A stretch of 64,000 nucleotides of DNA from Pseudomonas sp. SCB32 (GCF_009189165.1 NZ_CP045118.1:3224001-3288000); one strand, 5' to 3'. Counted from the first letter of the stretch, positions 50,643-62,056 are shown. Notes: generated by a model not told the origin, from the letters alone. Numbers and translations are program-made.

Positions 50643-53600
50643 ATGGATAATCAGGGCAAGGCGCGCGCCGCATTCCTTCTCCGCCCCCACACCCACGCGC
50701 TCGCTCTGGAGCAACGAATTCTCTTCGACGGCGCCGCCGCAGCGGCGGTTGACCAGCAGCACCACGACAGCCAGGCCGCAGAGGCCAAGGACAGCGCCCC
50801 GCCCGCCACCGCCGTGGAGGCACGCGCCCAGGCATCCGCCCCCGCGCCCAGCGCGCCGCGCAACCTGGTGGTGATCGACGCGCGCCTGGAGAACCGCGAC
50901 CAGTTGGCCGCCAACCTGCCGGTGGGCAGCAGCGCGCTGGTCATCGACGCCGGCCAGGACGCCATCGCCACCATCAGCAATGCCCTGGCGCAGCTGGGCA
51001 AGGTCGACTCCATCCAGGTCTTCTCCCATGGCGCCACGGGCCAGTTCACCCTGGGCAACCAGACCTTCACCGCGCAGACCGTCGATCAACTCGGCGATCG
51101 CCTGAGCACCTGGCGCAGCGAACTCAGCCCCGGTGCGGACATCCAGCTGTATGGCTGCGACGTGGGTGCCGGCAGCGCCGGCCAGACCCTGGTCAACGAG
51201 CTGGCACGCTGGACCGGCGCCGATGTCGGCGCCTCCAGCAACGCCACCGGTTCCACCAGGGCCGGCGGTGACTGGAACCTGGAGGTCCGCTCCGGCGACG
51301 TGGACAAGGGCATCGCCCTCTCCGCCTCGACCCTCGATCACTTCCAGGGCCTGCTGGCCAACGCCAGCCCGACCGTGAGCGTCAGTATCCCGAGCAACAA
51401 TGTCCTGCTCGGCGACCAGTTCACTTTCAACGTCGACCTGCGCAACACCTCCAGCCAGGTGGGCTACGCGCCTTATGTCGACCTGTTCCTACCCGCCACC
51501 GGCAAGGACGGCGACGACGGCATCCGCTTCGTCAGCGCCAGCTACCTGGGGCAGGCGGTCAAGTCCTTCGTCGTCACCTTCGACGCCGCCGGCAACGCCA
51601 CCCACCCGCTGGCCAAGGACTCCAGTGGCAATCCGCTGGTGATCAGCGCCGCCAGCGTCGGCATGAAACCGGGCGACCAGTTCGTCGTCCTGCAGGTGCC
51701 CTATGCCAGCGTGTCCCAGGACCAGCCGGTCATCTCCCTGCAGGTCAACGCGAGCCTGAGCAACCTGGCCGATACCAGCCTGACCACCGGCAGCCCCGAC
51801 CTGACCATCAATGCCCGCGGTGGCTTCGAATACGGCAACGACGCGCTGAACAACCCGACGGTCGACCCAAGTCTGGTGGAAGCCAGCCTGCACCCCCTGG
51901 TGATCCACCCAACCCTGCTCGACATCACCCAGAGCATCAACATGACCGAAGGCGAGACCGCCACCGGTCCCAACTTCGTGCATACCCAGACGGTCACCGT
52001 CACCCCCGCCGACGGCCAGACGCTGCACAACGTGGTCGTTACCCAGAGCGTGCCTGACGACGTGCGGGTAACCGCCATCACGCCCGGAGCGGGCGGCACA
52101 CTGAGCTCGGTGACCCTGCGCAACGGCACGGTGCTGACCGATCCGGCACTGATCAATGCCGCCATCGCCGACCCGAATGTCTTTGTCGTTTCCTACACCA
52201 TCACCTACGCGACCCTGAGCGCGCCGACCAGCGCCACCGTGGACTTCTACGTGCCGGAAATCGGGGCTGACGGCAATCCGGTACTCGACCCCACCACCGG
52301 CAATCCCGTCACCATCAGCTTCGGCCCGCCCACCGCCAGCGGCCAGTGGACCCCGCTGGACCCGCGCGACGTGACGCCCCCCGCCACCGATGTCGACTTC
52401 AGTGCCACTGGCGACGGTACCGGCGCGCGATTCGTCGCCAAGAGCATCACCCTGCAGAAGCAGGCGGTGCTGCAGAACGACACCGGCAGCACCGGCCTGA
52501 GCCCCGGCGACACGCTGCGCTATGTGCTCAACGTGGCGCTGTCGGACTACTTCGCCTTCGGCGAGAACATTCTGCGCGAGGGCCGCTTCACCATCACCGA
52601 TACCCTGGCCGACGGTCAGAGCATCGTCGGCACGCCGACCATGACGATCAGCCAGAACGGCGCCAGCCAAACCATCGCCCTGGTCTATAGCGCCGTCGCC
52701 AATGCCGACGGCACCACCACCCTCACCATCGATATCGGCACATCGGTACTCAACGCCGTAGGCGGCCTGGGGGTAGGTGCGCTGTTTGGCGACCTGGCCT
52801 TCGACGACGTGCAGACTGCCGCCACCACCGCGGTCATCAGCTACAACGCGGTCATCAAGCAGGCCTATACCACCAGCCATCCGCCGCACAGCGAGATCAA
52901 CGAAGGCGACAGCCTGGGCAACAACGCGACGGTGAGCGCCACCGTCCTCGAAGACATCATCAACATCGGCGGACTCCAGAGCGACGGCTCCTCGACCCTC
53001 AGCACCATTCCCACCAGCCAGGTGGATATCGACCTGCTCAGGGTCAACGGCGCCAACCCGCCCGCCGATGGCGAACTGCGCCCCGGCGACGTGGTGACCT
53101 TCCAGCTGTCCTACAACCTGGTCACCGGCGACTACGAGAACTTCAGCCTCACCGCCTACCTGCCCCTGCCGCTGCTGAACGTCAGCGGCATCGGCTGGGC
53201 CGTGGGCAATGGTGTCGGCCAATGGAGCCTCGGCCCCGGCAACAGCGACCCGGCACGCGCGATCACCGTCACCAGCGGCACCGGCAACTCGGTGGTGTTC
53301 AATTTCGGTAACTACACCGTCAACCAGACCAGCGGCGGGCGCATCGAGCTGACCTTCACCCTGCGCGTGGGCGACCAGCCCTTCGCCGACCAGCGCTCGC
53401 TGGACGTGTTGGCGCAATCCAGCCAGACCACCACCATCAACAAGACCGTGCTGGTGTCGTCCGACATCGCGGTGGTCCAGTCGATCGCCGAGCCGGTGCT
53501 CAACATCAAGCACGGTGTGGTCTCCAGCTACAACGGCACGGTTACCGGCACCACCGGTACCTGGAACAAGCCGGGGACTTCCGGCGTGCCCTTCAGCGGC

Positions 53601-56600
53601 AAAGTGACCGATCTCTCCGCCATCGACGGCAACATCACCGGCATCGACGGCGGCGACATGCTGCGCCTGGCCACCGCCATCGAGAACAGCGGCGGCGGCG
53701 GTGCCTTCGACGTGGTCACCAGCATCACCCTGCCGCCGGACCTGGCCTTCGTTGGCGGCAGCCTGGCGGCGGCCAACCTGCAGATCTACCGGGGCGACGG
53801 CACCCTGCTGCGCTCTGGCGTGGACTACAGCGTTTCCGGCAACCAGATCACCTTCCTCGACGCCGGCTTCGTCGCCAGCCTGCTGCCCGGACGCGCCGGT
53901 ACAGCGGCGGACACAAGCGGGCAGAACATCGTCGTCATCACCTACGACGTCGTCGCCAACAACGCCATCGCGGCCGGTCGCACGCTGCAAAGCACGGCGA
54001 TCCTGAGCAACTACGCCAGCGTCAACAACGGCACGGACTTCACCCCGACCGACCTCACCGACATCGCCAACCAGCAGGTGGCCGCGCCGGAAATCCGCAA
54101 GGTATTTGCCGGCGGCAGCCTGAGCGACAACGACTCCAGCGCCAGCCACACCACCGGCAACAACCTGGTGGTGGGTGAAAGCATGCTCTACGACATCGTC
54201 GTCACCCTGCCCGAAGGCACCACGCGCAACCTTTCGATCGACGACCTGATCCCCGCAGGCCTGCGCCTGGACACCAGCTTCAACGGTGGCCGGGGCTACC
54301 AGCTGATCCTCACCGCCGCAGGCAGTGGCGGCTCGCTCAGCCGCGACTTCCTCGGCAACATCGTCATCAGCGGCATGAGTGGCGTGGGCGGCACGCTGGG
54401 CGCCGACGGCGTCGATGCGCGCTTTACCTTCAGCGCCTCGAACAACGGCGTCGACAACGAGACTGGCAACAACAGCTTCGTCATCCGCGTGCAGCTGGTG
54501 GCCAGCAACGTGATGAGCAACCAGGCCACCCGCTCGCTGCAGAACGATGCGCGGCTGGTCTATCAGGACCCGGACGGCGACACCCCCAATGGCGTTACCC
54601 CGCTGGACCGCACGGTCAACCGCAGCGGCGGCGCGCCGACCGTGGTGGTGCGCGAGCCGACCCTGCAGATCACCCAGGCGATCACCTCCACCCCAGGCGT
54701 GGGCGGCTACGACCAGGGCGACCGGGTGGACTTCACCCTCACCATCAGCAATGGCAACGGCGCCAACGACTACGCGGCGTTCGACATCAACCTGCTGGAC
54801 ATCCTGCCCACCGAGCTGGACAACATCACCCTCACCGGCGTGCTCTACCAAGGGGGCGCCACCAACAACGGCGGCGTCGACTTCGTCATCCAGAACGGCC
54901 AGCTGATCACCGCCAACGGCGCCAACATCGACATCGCCAAAGGCGGCAGCATCACCCTGCGCCTCACTGGCGTGGTCAACGCCACGGCGGCTGGCGAGGC
55001 GACCTTCGCCAACAATGCGCGGGTGCAATGGACCAGCCTGGATGGCGCCAACGCGGGCGAACGCACCGGCGCCGACGGGGTGCTCAATGGCGGCACGCTC
55101 AACGACTACCGGCAGATTTCCGCGCTGCTCTTCCCGGTCTCCAACGGCATCCTGATCTCCCGCGTCGGCGGCCTGCCGGATACCCCGCCGCCCAGCGACG
55201 GCGGTGGCGTCATCACCTCCGCGATCAACGAGAACGTGGCCATTGGCGAGGTGATCCGCTACCGCGTGGTGGTCCTGGTGCCGGCCGGCGACAACCCCAA
55301 TTACCAGGTGCGCATCGAGCTGGGCGCCGGGCTGCAGTTCCTCCCGGCCGACCTCAACAACATCCTCATCGCCCTGGTCTCGGACAACCCCAACGGCCTG
55401 ACCACCGACGCCAACCTGATCAAGGGCGGCACCCTGTGGATGCAAGGCAACGAAACCAGCCCGGTGGCCGGGTACCTCATGCCCGACCTCAGTGGCGTGA
55501 ACCCCACCGGCATCTTCGATGGCAACGCCACCAACTTGCGCATCACCACCAATGGCAATGGCAGCCAGACCGTCACCTTCAACCTGGGCAACGTGGTCAA
55601 CCGCGAAACCGTCGACGGCAACATCGAGGGGATCGTCCTCGACTTCAACGTGCGGGTCACCAACGTCGCCAGCAACCAGGCGGGCTCGACCCTGGGTGTG
55701 AAGGCCATCGAACACGTTGGCCTGCCCGGCCAGGACGTCGACCGCGGAACCAGCGACACCCTGCTCGAACACGTGGTGGAGCCCAGCTTCGACCGCGTCT
55801 TCAAGCAGGTCATCGACATCCAGCCGGGGCCCAGCACCACCACCGCCACCGTGTCGGTGGACTTTACCCAGAACGGCGGCGTCCCCGCCTACAACGTGCA
55901 CCTCCAGGACCAGTTCCCCAACGGCAGCAACTACCAGGTACAGGGCATCCTGCTCAACGGCACCGCGCTGAATCTGAACAGTCTGCCGGCTGGGGTCCGG
56001 ATCAGCACCAATGGCGCCCTCTCGGTGGACTTCGACCGCCTCGCGGTGGGCGACAAGGTGCAGGTCATCTATCGCGTCACTGTGCCCAGCGCGGTAGTGG
56101 TCGACAACGCCGCCAGCTCCGCGGTACTGACCTGGACCAGCCTGCCGACCAGCTTCGAGACCAGCGGCTGGGGCGGCTCGGTGCCCGGCGCCGCCGGCAC
56201 CGCCAGCGGCGAACGCACCGGCCAGGATGGCGCGGCCGGGCTGAACAACTACGTGCTCAGCGATGGCCTGGGCCTGGGCGTCGTCCAGGGTACCCTGTGG
56301 AACGATACCAATTCCGCCACCGGCAGCATCACCCCCGACGGCCCCGGCTTCGCCGGACGCACCGTGCAGTTGACCTGGGCCGGCGCCGACAACAGCTTCG
56401 GCACCGCCGACGACCGCGTGTTCAGCACCGTCACCGACGCCAACGGCCAGTACAAGTTCGCCGTACTGCCGACCGGCAACTACCTGGTGGTCATGCCGCA
56501 GTCCTTCCAGCTCGCCGCCGACAACCGTTTCAATGTCCGCATCGACACCGATACCGGCACCAGCGCCAGCGGCCTGGGCAGCGTCAGCCTGGCCCTGGGC

Positions 56601-59600
56601 GAAGGCGCCATGCGCAATGCCGATGCCGGCTACGTGCACCTCAACGAAGCGCCGGTGAACACCATTGCCGGGCAACACGGCCAGGAAGACACCGTGCTGC
56701 ATCTGCTGGGGCTGGCCGTCGCCGACTCCGATGCCGGCAGCGGCATCCTGAGCATCACCCTGACCGTCCAGCACGGCGTCCTCTGGCAGACCGGCACGCC
56801 GCCCGCCTCCAACGCCACGCCACCGGGCGGCGCCGGGCGCACCCTGACGCTGACCGGCACCCTGGCACAGCTGAACGTGCTGCTGTCGCAGGTCTATTAC
56901 AAAGGCGACCAGGACTTCAACACCTTCCGCAACGCCGAAACCCTGACCATGACCACCAATGACCGGGGGAATTTCGGCGATGCCAACGGCGACGGCATCC
57001 CCGGCCAGAACCCGGCCGACGCCCTGACCGACGTCGACCAGGTGCAGATCATCGTCGACCCGGTCAATGACCCACCCATCGCCCGCAACGACGCCGCCGA
57101 TGCGGTGGAAGCCGGCGGCACCAACAACCAGACGCCGGGCAGCAACCCGTCGTTCAACGTGCTGGACAACGACAGCGACGTCGACATCGCCACCAACAAC
57201 GACGTGATCCGGGTCACCAGCGTCGGCAAGCTGGGCAGCCCGGAGCTCGGCGTCTCGAACAATACCTTCAGGATCGTCAGCGGCGATTACGGCGCGCTGC
57301 TGATCTACAGCACCGGCGCGGCGATCTATCTCGTCGACAACAGCGACGCCGCCGTCCAGGCCTTGCGGCTGTCCACCGACACCCTGACGGACACCTTCAC
57401 CTACACCATCACCGACCTGGCCGGCGCCACTTCCTCCGCCTCCATCACCATCACCATCCACGGCGCCAACGACGCCCCGGTGGCCGGTGACGATCTGGGC
57501 AACGCCACCGAGGCCGGCGGACGCAACAACGGTGACTACAGCCCGACCCAGGATGCCACCGGCAACGTGCTGACCAACGACACCGACGTCGACCAGAACG
57601 GCGAAACCAAGGCGGTCACCGGCATCCGCAACCTGCGCGAGCGCGTCAGCGGCCCCATCACCGATGTTCCCAGCGGCGGGTCGGTCAGTCTGGACGGTAC
57701 CTATGGCCGCCTGACCATCAACGCAGACGGCAGCTACCGCTATGTGGTCGACAACACCAAGACCGCCGTGGAGCGGCTGGTGCGCGGCGATACCCTGATC
57801 GACTACTTCACCTACCGGGTGACCGACAAGGGCGGCCTCAGCGACCTGGCCGAGCTGCGCATCACCATCACCGGCAGCTACGACAACCCTGTGGCCAGCG
57901 ACGATCAGGCCGTGGCCCAGGCCGCGGCCACCAACGACCCGACGCTGGAGAGCAACCCCACCGGCAACGTCATCCTCTTCCCCAGCCGCCCCGGCACTAT
58001 CACCCAGCCCGGCGGCAACGGCGTGGACACCGACGTCGACCGCATCGACCGGCCCAGCTCCAAGCTCTCGGTGATCGGCATCGGCTCGATGCGCGAGGAC
58101 CCATCGGCCCTGCTCAACGGCGTCGGAGCCGACACCAACTCCAGCAACGGCACGCCCGTCAATGCCACTTACGCGGAGATCAACGGCGTCGCCGTCACCG
58201 ACCCCGATCCCTTCGGCACCCTGACCATCGGCGCCGATGGCTCCTTCAAGTTCGACGTCAACAGCGACAACATCACCATTCGCAACCTGCCGGCCGGCCA
58301 GGCCGTGGTGGTCTACTACACCTACGAGATTGTCGACCAGGAAGGCCTCAAGGACCGCGCGCAACTGGTCATCACCATCCGCGGCGTCAACGACCCGCCC
58401 GTGGCACAGATCATCGTCGCCACCGCCGTCGAGAAAGGTGGCGTGAGCAACGGATCAGGCGGCAGCGACCCGAGCGGCGACGTCACCACCCTGGCCTTCG
58501 ACCCGGACGGCGACCCGATCAGCGTCTACTCGGTCAACGGTCAGACCTTCCCGGCCGATCTGACCCGGCCGCTGGTGGTCGCCGGCACCTACGGTACCCT
58601 GACCATCTACCGCGACGGCACCTACAGCTATGCGCTGAACAATGGCGACCCGACCGTGGAAGGCCTGCGCCTGAACACCGACCATCTGTTCGAAGGCTTC
58701 ACCTACGTTCTCACCGACAACACCGACCCAACCGGCGCCACGGGGCTTTCCGACCCCTCCTTCATCCTGATCGTGATCCACGGCGCCAACGACAATCCGG
58801 TGGCCAGCGACGATGGGATGGACCCGCTGCACCCCGTGCTGGCGGTCGAGGCCGGCGGCGTCAACAACAACCATCCGGGCGTCGACCCCAGCGGTAACGT
58901 GCTGGACAACGACACCGACGTGGACTCGGTCGACTACGACGAAACCAAGTCGGTCGGCTCGGTGCGCACCGGCAGCGAATTCGCCACCGGCACCGCCGGC
59001 AGCCTGGGCGTGGAGCTGCGCGGTACTTACGGCTGGCTGACCCTCAACCCCGACGGCAGCTACCACTACCGGCTCGACAACAACGACCCGCGCGTGCAGG
59101 CGCTGCGCTCTGCCGCCGACCAGCTGACGGACGACTTCACCTATGCGGTGGTCGATACCGCCGGCGCCCAGGACCTGGCCACCCTGCGCATCACCATCCA
59201 CGGCGCCAACGACACGCCGGTGGCGCAGAACGATAACGTCCTCGCCATCGAGAAAGGCGGCCGCGACAACAACCTCCCCGGCTACAACCCCAGCGGCAAC
59301 GTGCTGGACAACGACCGCGACGTGGACGCCGGCGATGCGCTGGTGGTAACCGGCGTGCGCCAGGGCCTGCGCAACGGCAGCCTGGGCAGAGCGTTCGACG
59401 GTGCCTACGGCACCCTCATCCTCAACGCCGATGGCTCCTTCAGCTACGTCCTGGACAACGACAACCCCCTGGTCGAGGCCCTGCGCAACGACAACGACCG
59501 GCTGGAAGAAACCTTCACCTACAGCATCCGCGACCTGGCCGGAGCGACCTCCGTCGCCCAGTTGACTATCAGCATCCACGGCCGCAACGATGCGCCCCAC

Positions 59601-62018
59601 GCACCCGCCCTGGCGGTATTCGCCGTCGAGGCCGGCGGCACCTTCAACGGCACCGCCGGCGTGTCGCCCACCGGCAACTCGCTCACCGATGTCCGTGACG
59701 TGGATGCCTACGGCGAAACCCGGCTGGTGAATGGCATACGCAACGGCGACATCTCCTCCAACGCCACCTTCAATGCCGTCGGCAATGGCGACACCACCCT
59801 GCTCGGCCGCTATGGCGTTCTGCACATCAAGGCCGATGGGCAGTTCCAGTACTTCATCAACAACCGCCTGCCGGAAGTGGAAGCCCTCAAGCCGGGCGAG
59901 AGCCTGGTGGAGTTCTTCTCCTACCAGGTCGTCGATGCCGATGGCGCCAGCGACATCGGCGTGCTGCGCGTCACCGTCCTCGGCGCCTGGGACGCCCCGG
60001 TCGCCCACGACGACCTCTCCCTCGCCCTGGCACAGACCCAGGACGGCGGCACCGGCTACAACCCCAGCGGCAACGTGCTGACCAACGACACCGACGTGGA
60101 CGCTGGCGACGGCAAGGTCGTCAGTGGCATCCGCATCGGCGCCGAAGCGGCCGGTGGCGCGCTGGAGGCCGTCAACGCGGGCACCAGCAACGCCGACGGC
60201 ACTATTGTCCAGGGGCTCTACGGGCAACTGATCATCGGCGCCGACGGCAGCTACACCTACAACGTCGACTCGGACAACCCGGCGGTGCAGGCACTCTCCC
60301 TGCTGCAGACGCTGGTCGAACACTTCACCTATGAAGTGCGCGACAACGGCGGCCTGGTCGACCTCGCCCAGCTCAGCATCATCGTCTTCGGCCGCAACGA
60401 CGCGCCCCACGCCAACCCCGACTCGGCCGACGCCCAGGAGGCCGGCGGCCTGCACAACGCCACGCCGGGGCTGAACCCCAGCGGCAACGTGGTGGCCAAC
60501 GACACCGATCTGGAAGGCGACACGCTCACCGTGTTCGAGATCCGCACCGGCGGCGACGGCTCCGGCCCGGCCAACGGCGTGGTCGGCACCCCGCTGCGCG
60601 GCCTGTACGGCACCCTGCTGATACAGGCGGACGGCAGCTGGTCCTATGAAGTCGACAACAACCTCGCCGCCGTGCAGGCCCTGCGCCTCTCCGGACAGAC
60701 ACTGACCGAAGTCTTCACCTATGGCATCCATGACAAGTTCAACGCCTCCAGCCAGGCGCGCCTGACCATCGTCATCCATGGCGCCAACGACACCCCCATC
60801 GCCAGCGATGACGCCGCCATCGCCGTGGAAGCCGGCGGCGTGAACAACGGCACGCCGGGAGTCGACCCGACCGGCAACGTGCTGGACAACGACAGCGACG
60901 TCGACAGCCCGGCCAACGGCGAAACCCGCCAGGTGGTGCAGTTCAGCGCCGAGAACGGCCACAGCGCCAGCGCCGGGCAGAGCCTGCAGGGGCTCTACGG
61001 CACCCTGGTGATCAACGCCGACGGCAGCTACCGCTACGTGGTGGACAACAGCAACCCCACCGTGCAGGCACTGCGCAGCGCTGGTGAAACCCTCACCGAG
61101 GTCTTCACCTACCGCATGCGCGACACCGCCGGGGCCACCTCCGACGCGCGTCTGACCCTGACCATCCAGGGCGCCAACGACAACCCGGTGGCGCGCGACG
61201 ACAGCAACTTCGCCAGCGACCAGGTGCTGGCGCCGCACACCAGCGGCAACGTGCTGCCCAACGACAGCGACGTCGATGGCGGCGACCAGCTCAGCGTCAC
61301 CGGCATCCGCACCGGCCAGGAGAACGAAAGCGGCCGCGCCGGCACCATCGGCCAGCCCATCGCCGGCCGCTACGGCACCCTCGTGCTCAATGCCGATGGC
61401 AGCTACACCTACACCATCGACCTGAGCAATCCCGAAGTGCTGGCGGCGGCCGGTCTGGGGCAGGTACTGAAGGACTACTTCACCTACACCATCAGCGACC
61501 TTGCCGGCGCCACCGACCAAGCGTTGCTGACCATCACCCTGGACATCTCGACGCCCTACATCCCGCCGGGCCCCTACGTCGGCCTCTTCGCCGGGGACGG
61601 CCGCCCGCTCGCCCCGGTGCTGGGCCTGGAGCCTGCGATCTTCGTGCAGCCGGTGGTGGAGCGCATCGACCACAACCTCTCGCTGTCCGCCTGGGGTGCG
61701 GACGGCAGCAACCTCGATATCTTCGCCACCCCGGAAATCGAGAGCCAGTCCCTCGGCGCCCAACTCGGCCAGATCAAGGGCCAGTTCGTCGCCCGCGCCG
61801 TGGGCGAAAGCCGGCGCGCCAGCGACCTGGACAAGCGCTGGGTGGACGGCCGCCACGGCGTCACCAGCCTGAGCGCCGACGGCCTGCTCCCCGACCCGTC
61901 GCTGTGGGCGCCCCTGCCCGCCGACATGGTGGCGAAACCCGACAAGACCGCGCAGACCGCACGGGGCTTCCGCGCCCAGCTGCGCGACGCCGCCCAGCGC
62001 CGGAGCGGCAACCCATGA
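50643..62018 (+). CDS. Giant DUF4347 surface adhesin with VCBS repeats
   Basis: A 3791-residue exported adhesin. It has no classical Sec signal; the N-terminus holds a LEPR-XLL-like motif (ALEQRILFDGAAAAA, about residues 28-42). A DUF4347 domain follows (about residues 75-235, with FSHGATGQFTLG and LYGCDVGAG). Residues about 240-1870 are DUF11-like beta domains, and an SdrD-B-like domain lies near 1876-1953. From about residue 2139 to 3637 there are 11 VCBS-type repeats of about 125-165 residues built on NDxPVAxDD, EAGG, GNVLxNDxDVD, GTYGTLxINADGSYxYxxDN and FTYxxxDxxG. No RTX nonapeptides are visible near the C-terminus. A TolC-like lipoprotein and an adaptor are encoded directly downstream. 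It probably mediates surface attachment. The ATG at 50643 is preferred over an in-frame TTG at 50619. Confidence 0.88.
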   Translation: MDNQGKARAAFLLRPHTHALALEQRILFDGAAAAAVDQQHHDSQAAEAKDSAPPATAVEARAQASAPAPSAPRNLVVIDARLENRDQLAANLPVGSSALVIDAGQDAIATISNALAQLGKVDSIQVFSHGATGQFTLGNQTFTAQTVDQLGDRLSTWRSELSPGADIQLYGCDVGAGSAGQTLVNELARWTGADVGASSNATGSTRAGGDWNLEVRSGDVDKGIALSASTLDHFQGLLANASPTVSVSIPSNNVLLGDQFTFNVDLRNTSSQVGYAPYVDLFLPATGKDGDDGIRFVSASYLGQAVKSFVVTFDAAGNATHPLAKDSSGNPLVISAASVGMKPGDQFVVLQVPYASVSQDQPVISLQVNASLSNLADTSLTTGSPDLTINARGGFEYGNDALNNPTVDPSLVEASLHPLVIHPTLLDITQSINMTEGETATGPNFVHTQTVTVTPADGQTLHNVVVTQSVPDDVRVTAITPGAGGTLSSVTLRNGTVLTDPALINAAIADPNVFVVSYTITYATLSAPTSATVDFYVPEIGADGNPVLDPTTGNPVTISFGPPTASGQWTPLDPRDVTPPATDVDFSATGDGTGARFVAKSITLQKQAVLQNDTGSTGLSPGDTLRYVLNVALSDYFAFGENILREGRFTITDTLADGQSIVGTPTMTISQNGASQTIALVYSAVANADGTTTLTIDIGTSVLNAVGGLGVGALFGDLAFDDVQTAATTAVISYNAVIKQAYTTSHPPHSEINEGDSLGNNATVSATVLEDIINIGGLQSDGSSTLSTIPTSQVDIDLLRVNGANPPADGELRPGDVVTFQLSYNLVTGDYENFSLTAYLPLPLLNVSGIGWAVGNGVGQWSLGPGNSDPARAITVTSGTGNSVVFNFGNYTVNQTSGGRIELTFTLRVGDQPFADQRSLDVLAQSSQTTTINKTVLVSSDIAVVQSIAEPVLNIKHGVVSSYNGTVTGTTGTWNKPGTSGVPFSGKVTDLSAIDGNITGIDGGDMLRLATAIENSGGGGAFDVVTSITLPPDLAFVGGSLAAANLQIYRGDGTLLRSGVDYSVSGNQITFLDAGFVASLLPGRAGTAADTSGQNIVVITYDVVANNAIAAGRTLQSTAILSNYASVNNGTDFTPTDLTDIANQQVAAPEIRKVFAGGSLSDNDSSASHTTGNNLVVGESMLYDIVVTLPEGTTRNLSIDDLIPAGLRLDTSFNGGRGYQLILTAAGSGGSLSRDFLGNIVISGMSGVGGTLGADGVDARFTFSASNNGVDNETGNNSFVIRVQLVASNVMSNQATRSLQNDARLVYQDPDGDTPNGVTPLDRTVNRSGGAPTVVVREPTLQITQAITSTPGVGGYDQGDRVDFTLTISNGNGANDYAAFDINLLDILPTELDNITLTGVLYQGGATNNGGVDFVIQNGQLITANGANIDIAKGGSITLRLTGVVNATAAGEATFANNARVQWTSLDGANAGERTGADGVLNGGTLNDYRQISALLFPVSNGILISRVGGLPDTPPPSDGGGVITSAINENVAIGEVIRYRVVVLVPAGDNPNYQVRIELGAGLQFLPADLNNILIALVSDNPNGLTTDANLIKGGTLWMQGNETSPVAGYLMPDLSGVNPTGIFDGNATNLRITTNGNGSQTVTFNLGNVVNRETVDGNIEGIVLDFNVRVTNVASNQAGSTLGVKAIEHVGLPGQDVDRGTSDTLLEHVVEPSFDRVFKQVIDIQPGPSTTTATVSVDFTQNGGVPAYNVHLQDQFPNGSNYQVQGILLNGTALNLNSLPAGVRISTNGALSVDFDRLAVGDKVQVIYRVTVPSAVVVDNAASSAVLTWTSLPTSFETSGWGGSVPGAAGTASGERTGQDGAAGLNNYVLSDGLGLGVVQGTLWNDTNSATGSITPDGPGFAGRTVQLTWAGADNSFGTADDRVFSTVTDANGQYKFAVLPTGNYLVVMPQSFQLAADNRFNVRIDTDTGTSASGLGSVSLALGEGAMRNADAGYVHLNEAPVNTIAGQHGQEDTVLHLLGLAVADSDAGSGILSITLTVQHGVLWQTGTPPASNATPPGGAGRTLTLTGTLAQLNVLLSQVYYKGDQDFNTFRNAETLTMTTNDRGNFGDANGDGIPGQNPADALTDVDQVQIIVDPVNDPPIARNDAADAVEAGGTNNQTPGSNPSFNVLDNDSDVDIATNNDVIRVTSVGKLGSPELGVSNNTFRIVSGDYGALLIYSTGAAIYLVDNSDAAVQALRLSTDTLTDTFTYTITDLAGATSSASITITIHGANDAPVAGDDLGNATEAGGRNNGDYSPTQDATGNVLTNDTDVDQNGETKAVTGIRNLRERVSGPITDVPSGGSVSLDGTYGRLTINADGSYRYVVDNTKTAVERLVRGDTLIDYFTYRVTDKGGLSDLAELRITITGSYDNPVASDDQAVAQAAATNDPTLESNPTGNVILFPSRPGTITQPGGNGVDTDVDRIDRPSSKLSVIGIGSMREDPSALLNGVGADTNSSNGTPVNATYAEINGVAVTDPDPFGTLTIGADGSFKFDVNSDNITIRNLPAGQAVVVYYTYEIVDQEGLKDRAQLVITIRGVNDPPVAQIIVATAVEKGGVSNGSGGSDPSGDVTTLAFDPDGDPISVYSVNGQTFPADLTRPLVVAGTYGTLTIYRDGTYSYALNNGDPTVEGLRLNTDHLFEGFTYVLTDNTDPTGATGLSDPSFILIVIHGANDNPVASDDGMDPLHPVLAVEAGGVNNNHPGVDPSGNVLDNDTDVDSVDYDETKSVGSVRTGSEFATGTAGSLGVELRGTYGWLTLNPDGSYHYRLDNNDPRVQALRSAADQLTDDFTYAVVDTAGAQDLATLRITIHGANDTPVAQNDNVLAIEKGGRDNNLPGYNPSGNVLDNDRDVDAGDALVVTGVRQGLRNGSLGRAFDGAYGTLILNADGSFSYVLDNDNPLVEALRNDNDRLEETFTYSIRDLAGATSVAQLTISIHGRNDAPHAPALAVFAVEAGGTFNGTAGVSPTGNSLTDVRDVDAYGETRLVNGIRNGDISSNATFNAVGNGDTTLLGRYGVLHIKADGQFQYFINNRLPEVEALKPGESLVEFFSYQVVDADGASDIGVLRVTVLGAWDAPVAHDDLSLALAQTQDGGTGYNPSGNVLTNDTDVDAGDGKVVSGIRIGAEAAGGALEAVNAGTSNADGTIVQGLYGQLIIGADGSYTYNVDSDNPAVQALSLLQTLVEHFTYEVRDNGGLVDLAQLSIIVFGRNDAPHANPDSADAQEAGGLHNATPGLNPSGNVVANDTDLEGDTLTVFEIRTGGDGSGPANGVVGTPLRGLYGTLLIQADGSWSYEVDNNLAAVQALRLSGQTLTEVFTYGIHDKFNASSQARLTIVIHGANDTPIASDDAAIAVEAGGVNNGTPGVDPTGNVLDNDSDVDSPANGETRQVVQFSAENGHSASAGQSLQGLYGTLVINADGSYRYVVDNSNPTVQALRSAGETLTEVFTYRMRDTAGATSDARLTLTIQGANDNPVARDDSNFASDQVLAPHTSGNVLPNDSDVDGGDQLSVTGIRTGQENESGRAGTIGQPIAGRYGTLVLNADGSYTYTIDLSNPEVLAAAGLGQVLKDYFTYTISDLAGATDQALLTITLDISTPYIPPGPYVGLFAGDGRPLAPVLGLEPAIFVQPVVERIDHNLSLSAWGADGSNLDIFATPEIESQSLGAQLGQIKGQFVARAVGESRRASDLDKRWVDGRHGVTSLSADGLLPDPSLWAPLPADMVAKPDKTAQTARGFRAQLRDAAQRRSGNP

Positions 62019-62056
62019 TGCGTACGCAACAATCACGGATGGACCAAGGACTCAAC

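Noticed and set aside
57060..61560. Tandem repeats as a CRISPR array or recombination hotspot
   Set aside because: They are protein-level VCBS repeats of about 390 bp with diverged DNA, in one uninterrupted gene.
50643..62018. RTX toxin
   Set aside because: No GGxGxDxxx nonapeptide array or C-terminal RTX signal is visible.
51489..62036. Two very long minus-strand open frames (about 2291 and 1193 codons) opposite the adhesin gene
   Set aside because: They are antisense shadows produced by the G/C third-position bias of the plus-strand gene; their translations are low-complexity and rich in Val, Gly, Asp and His without domains.
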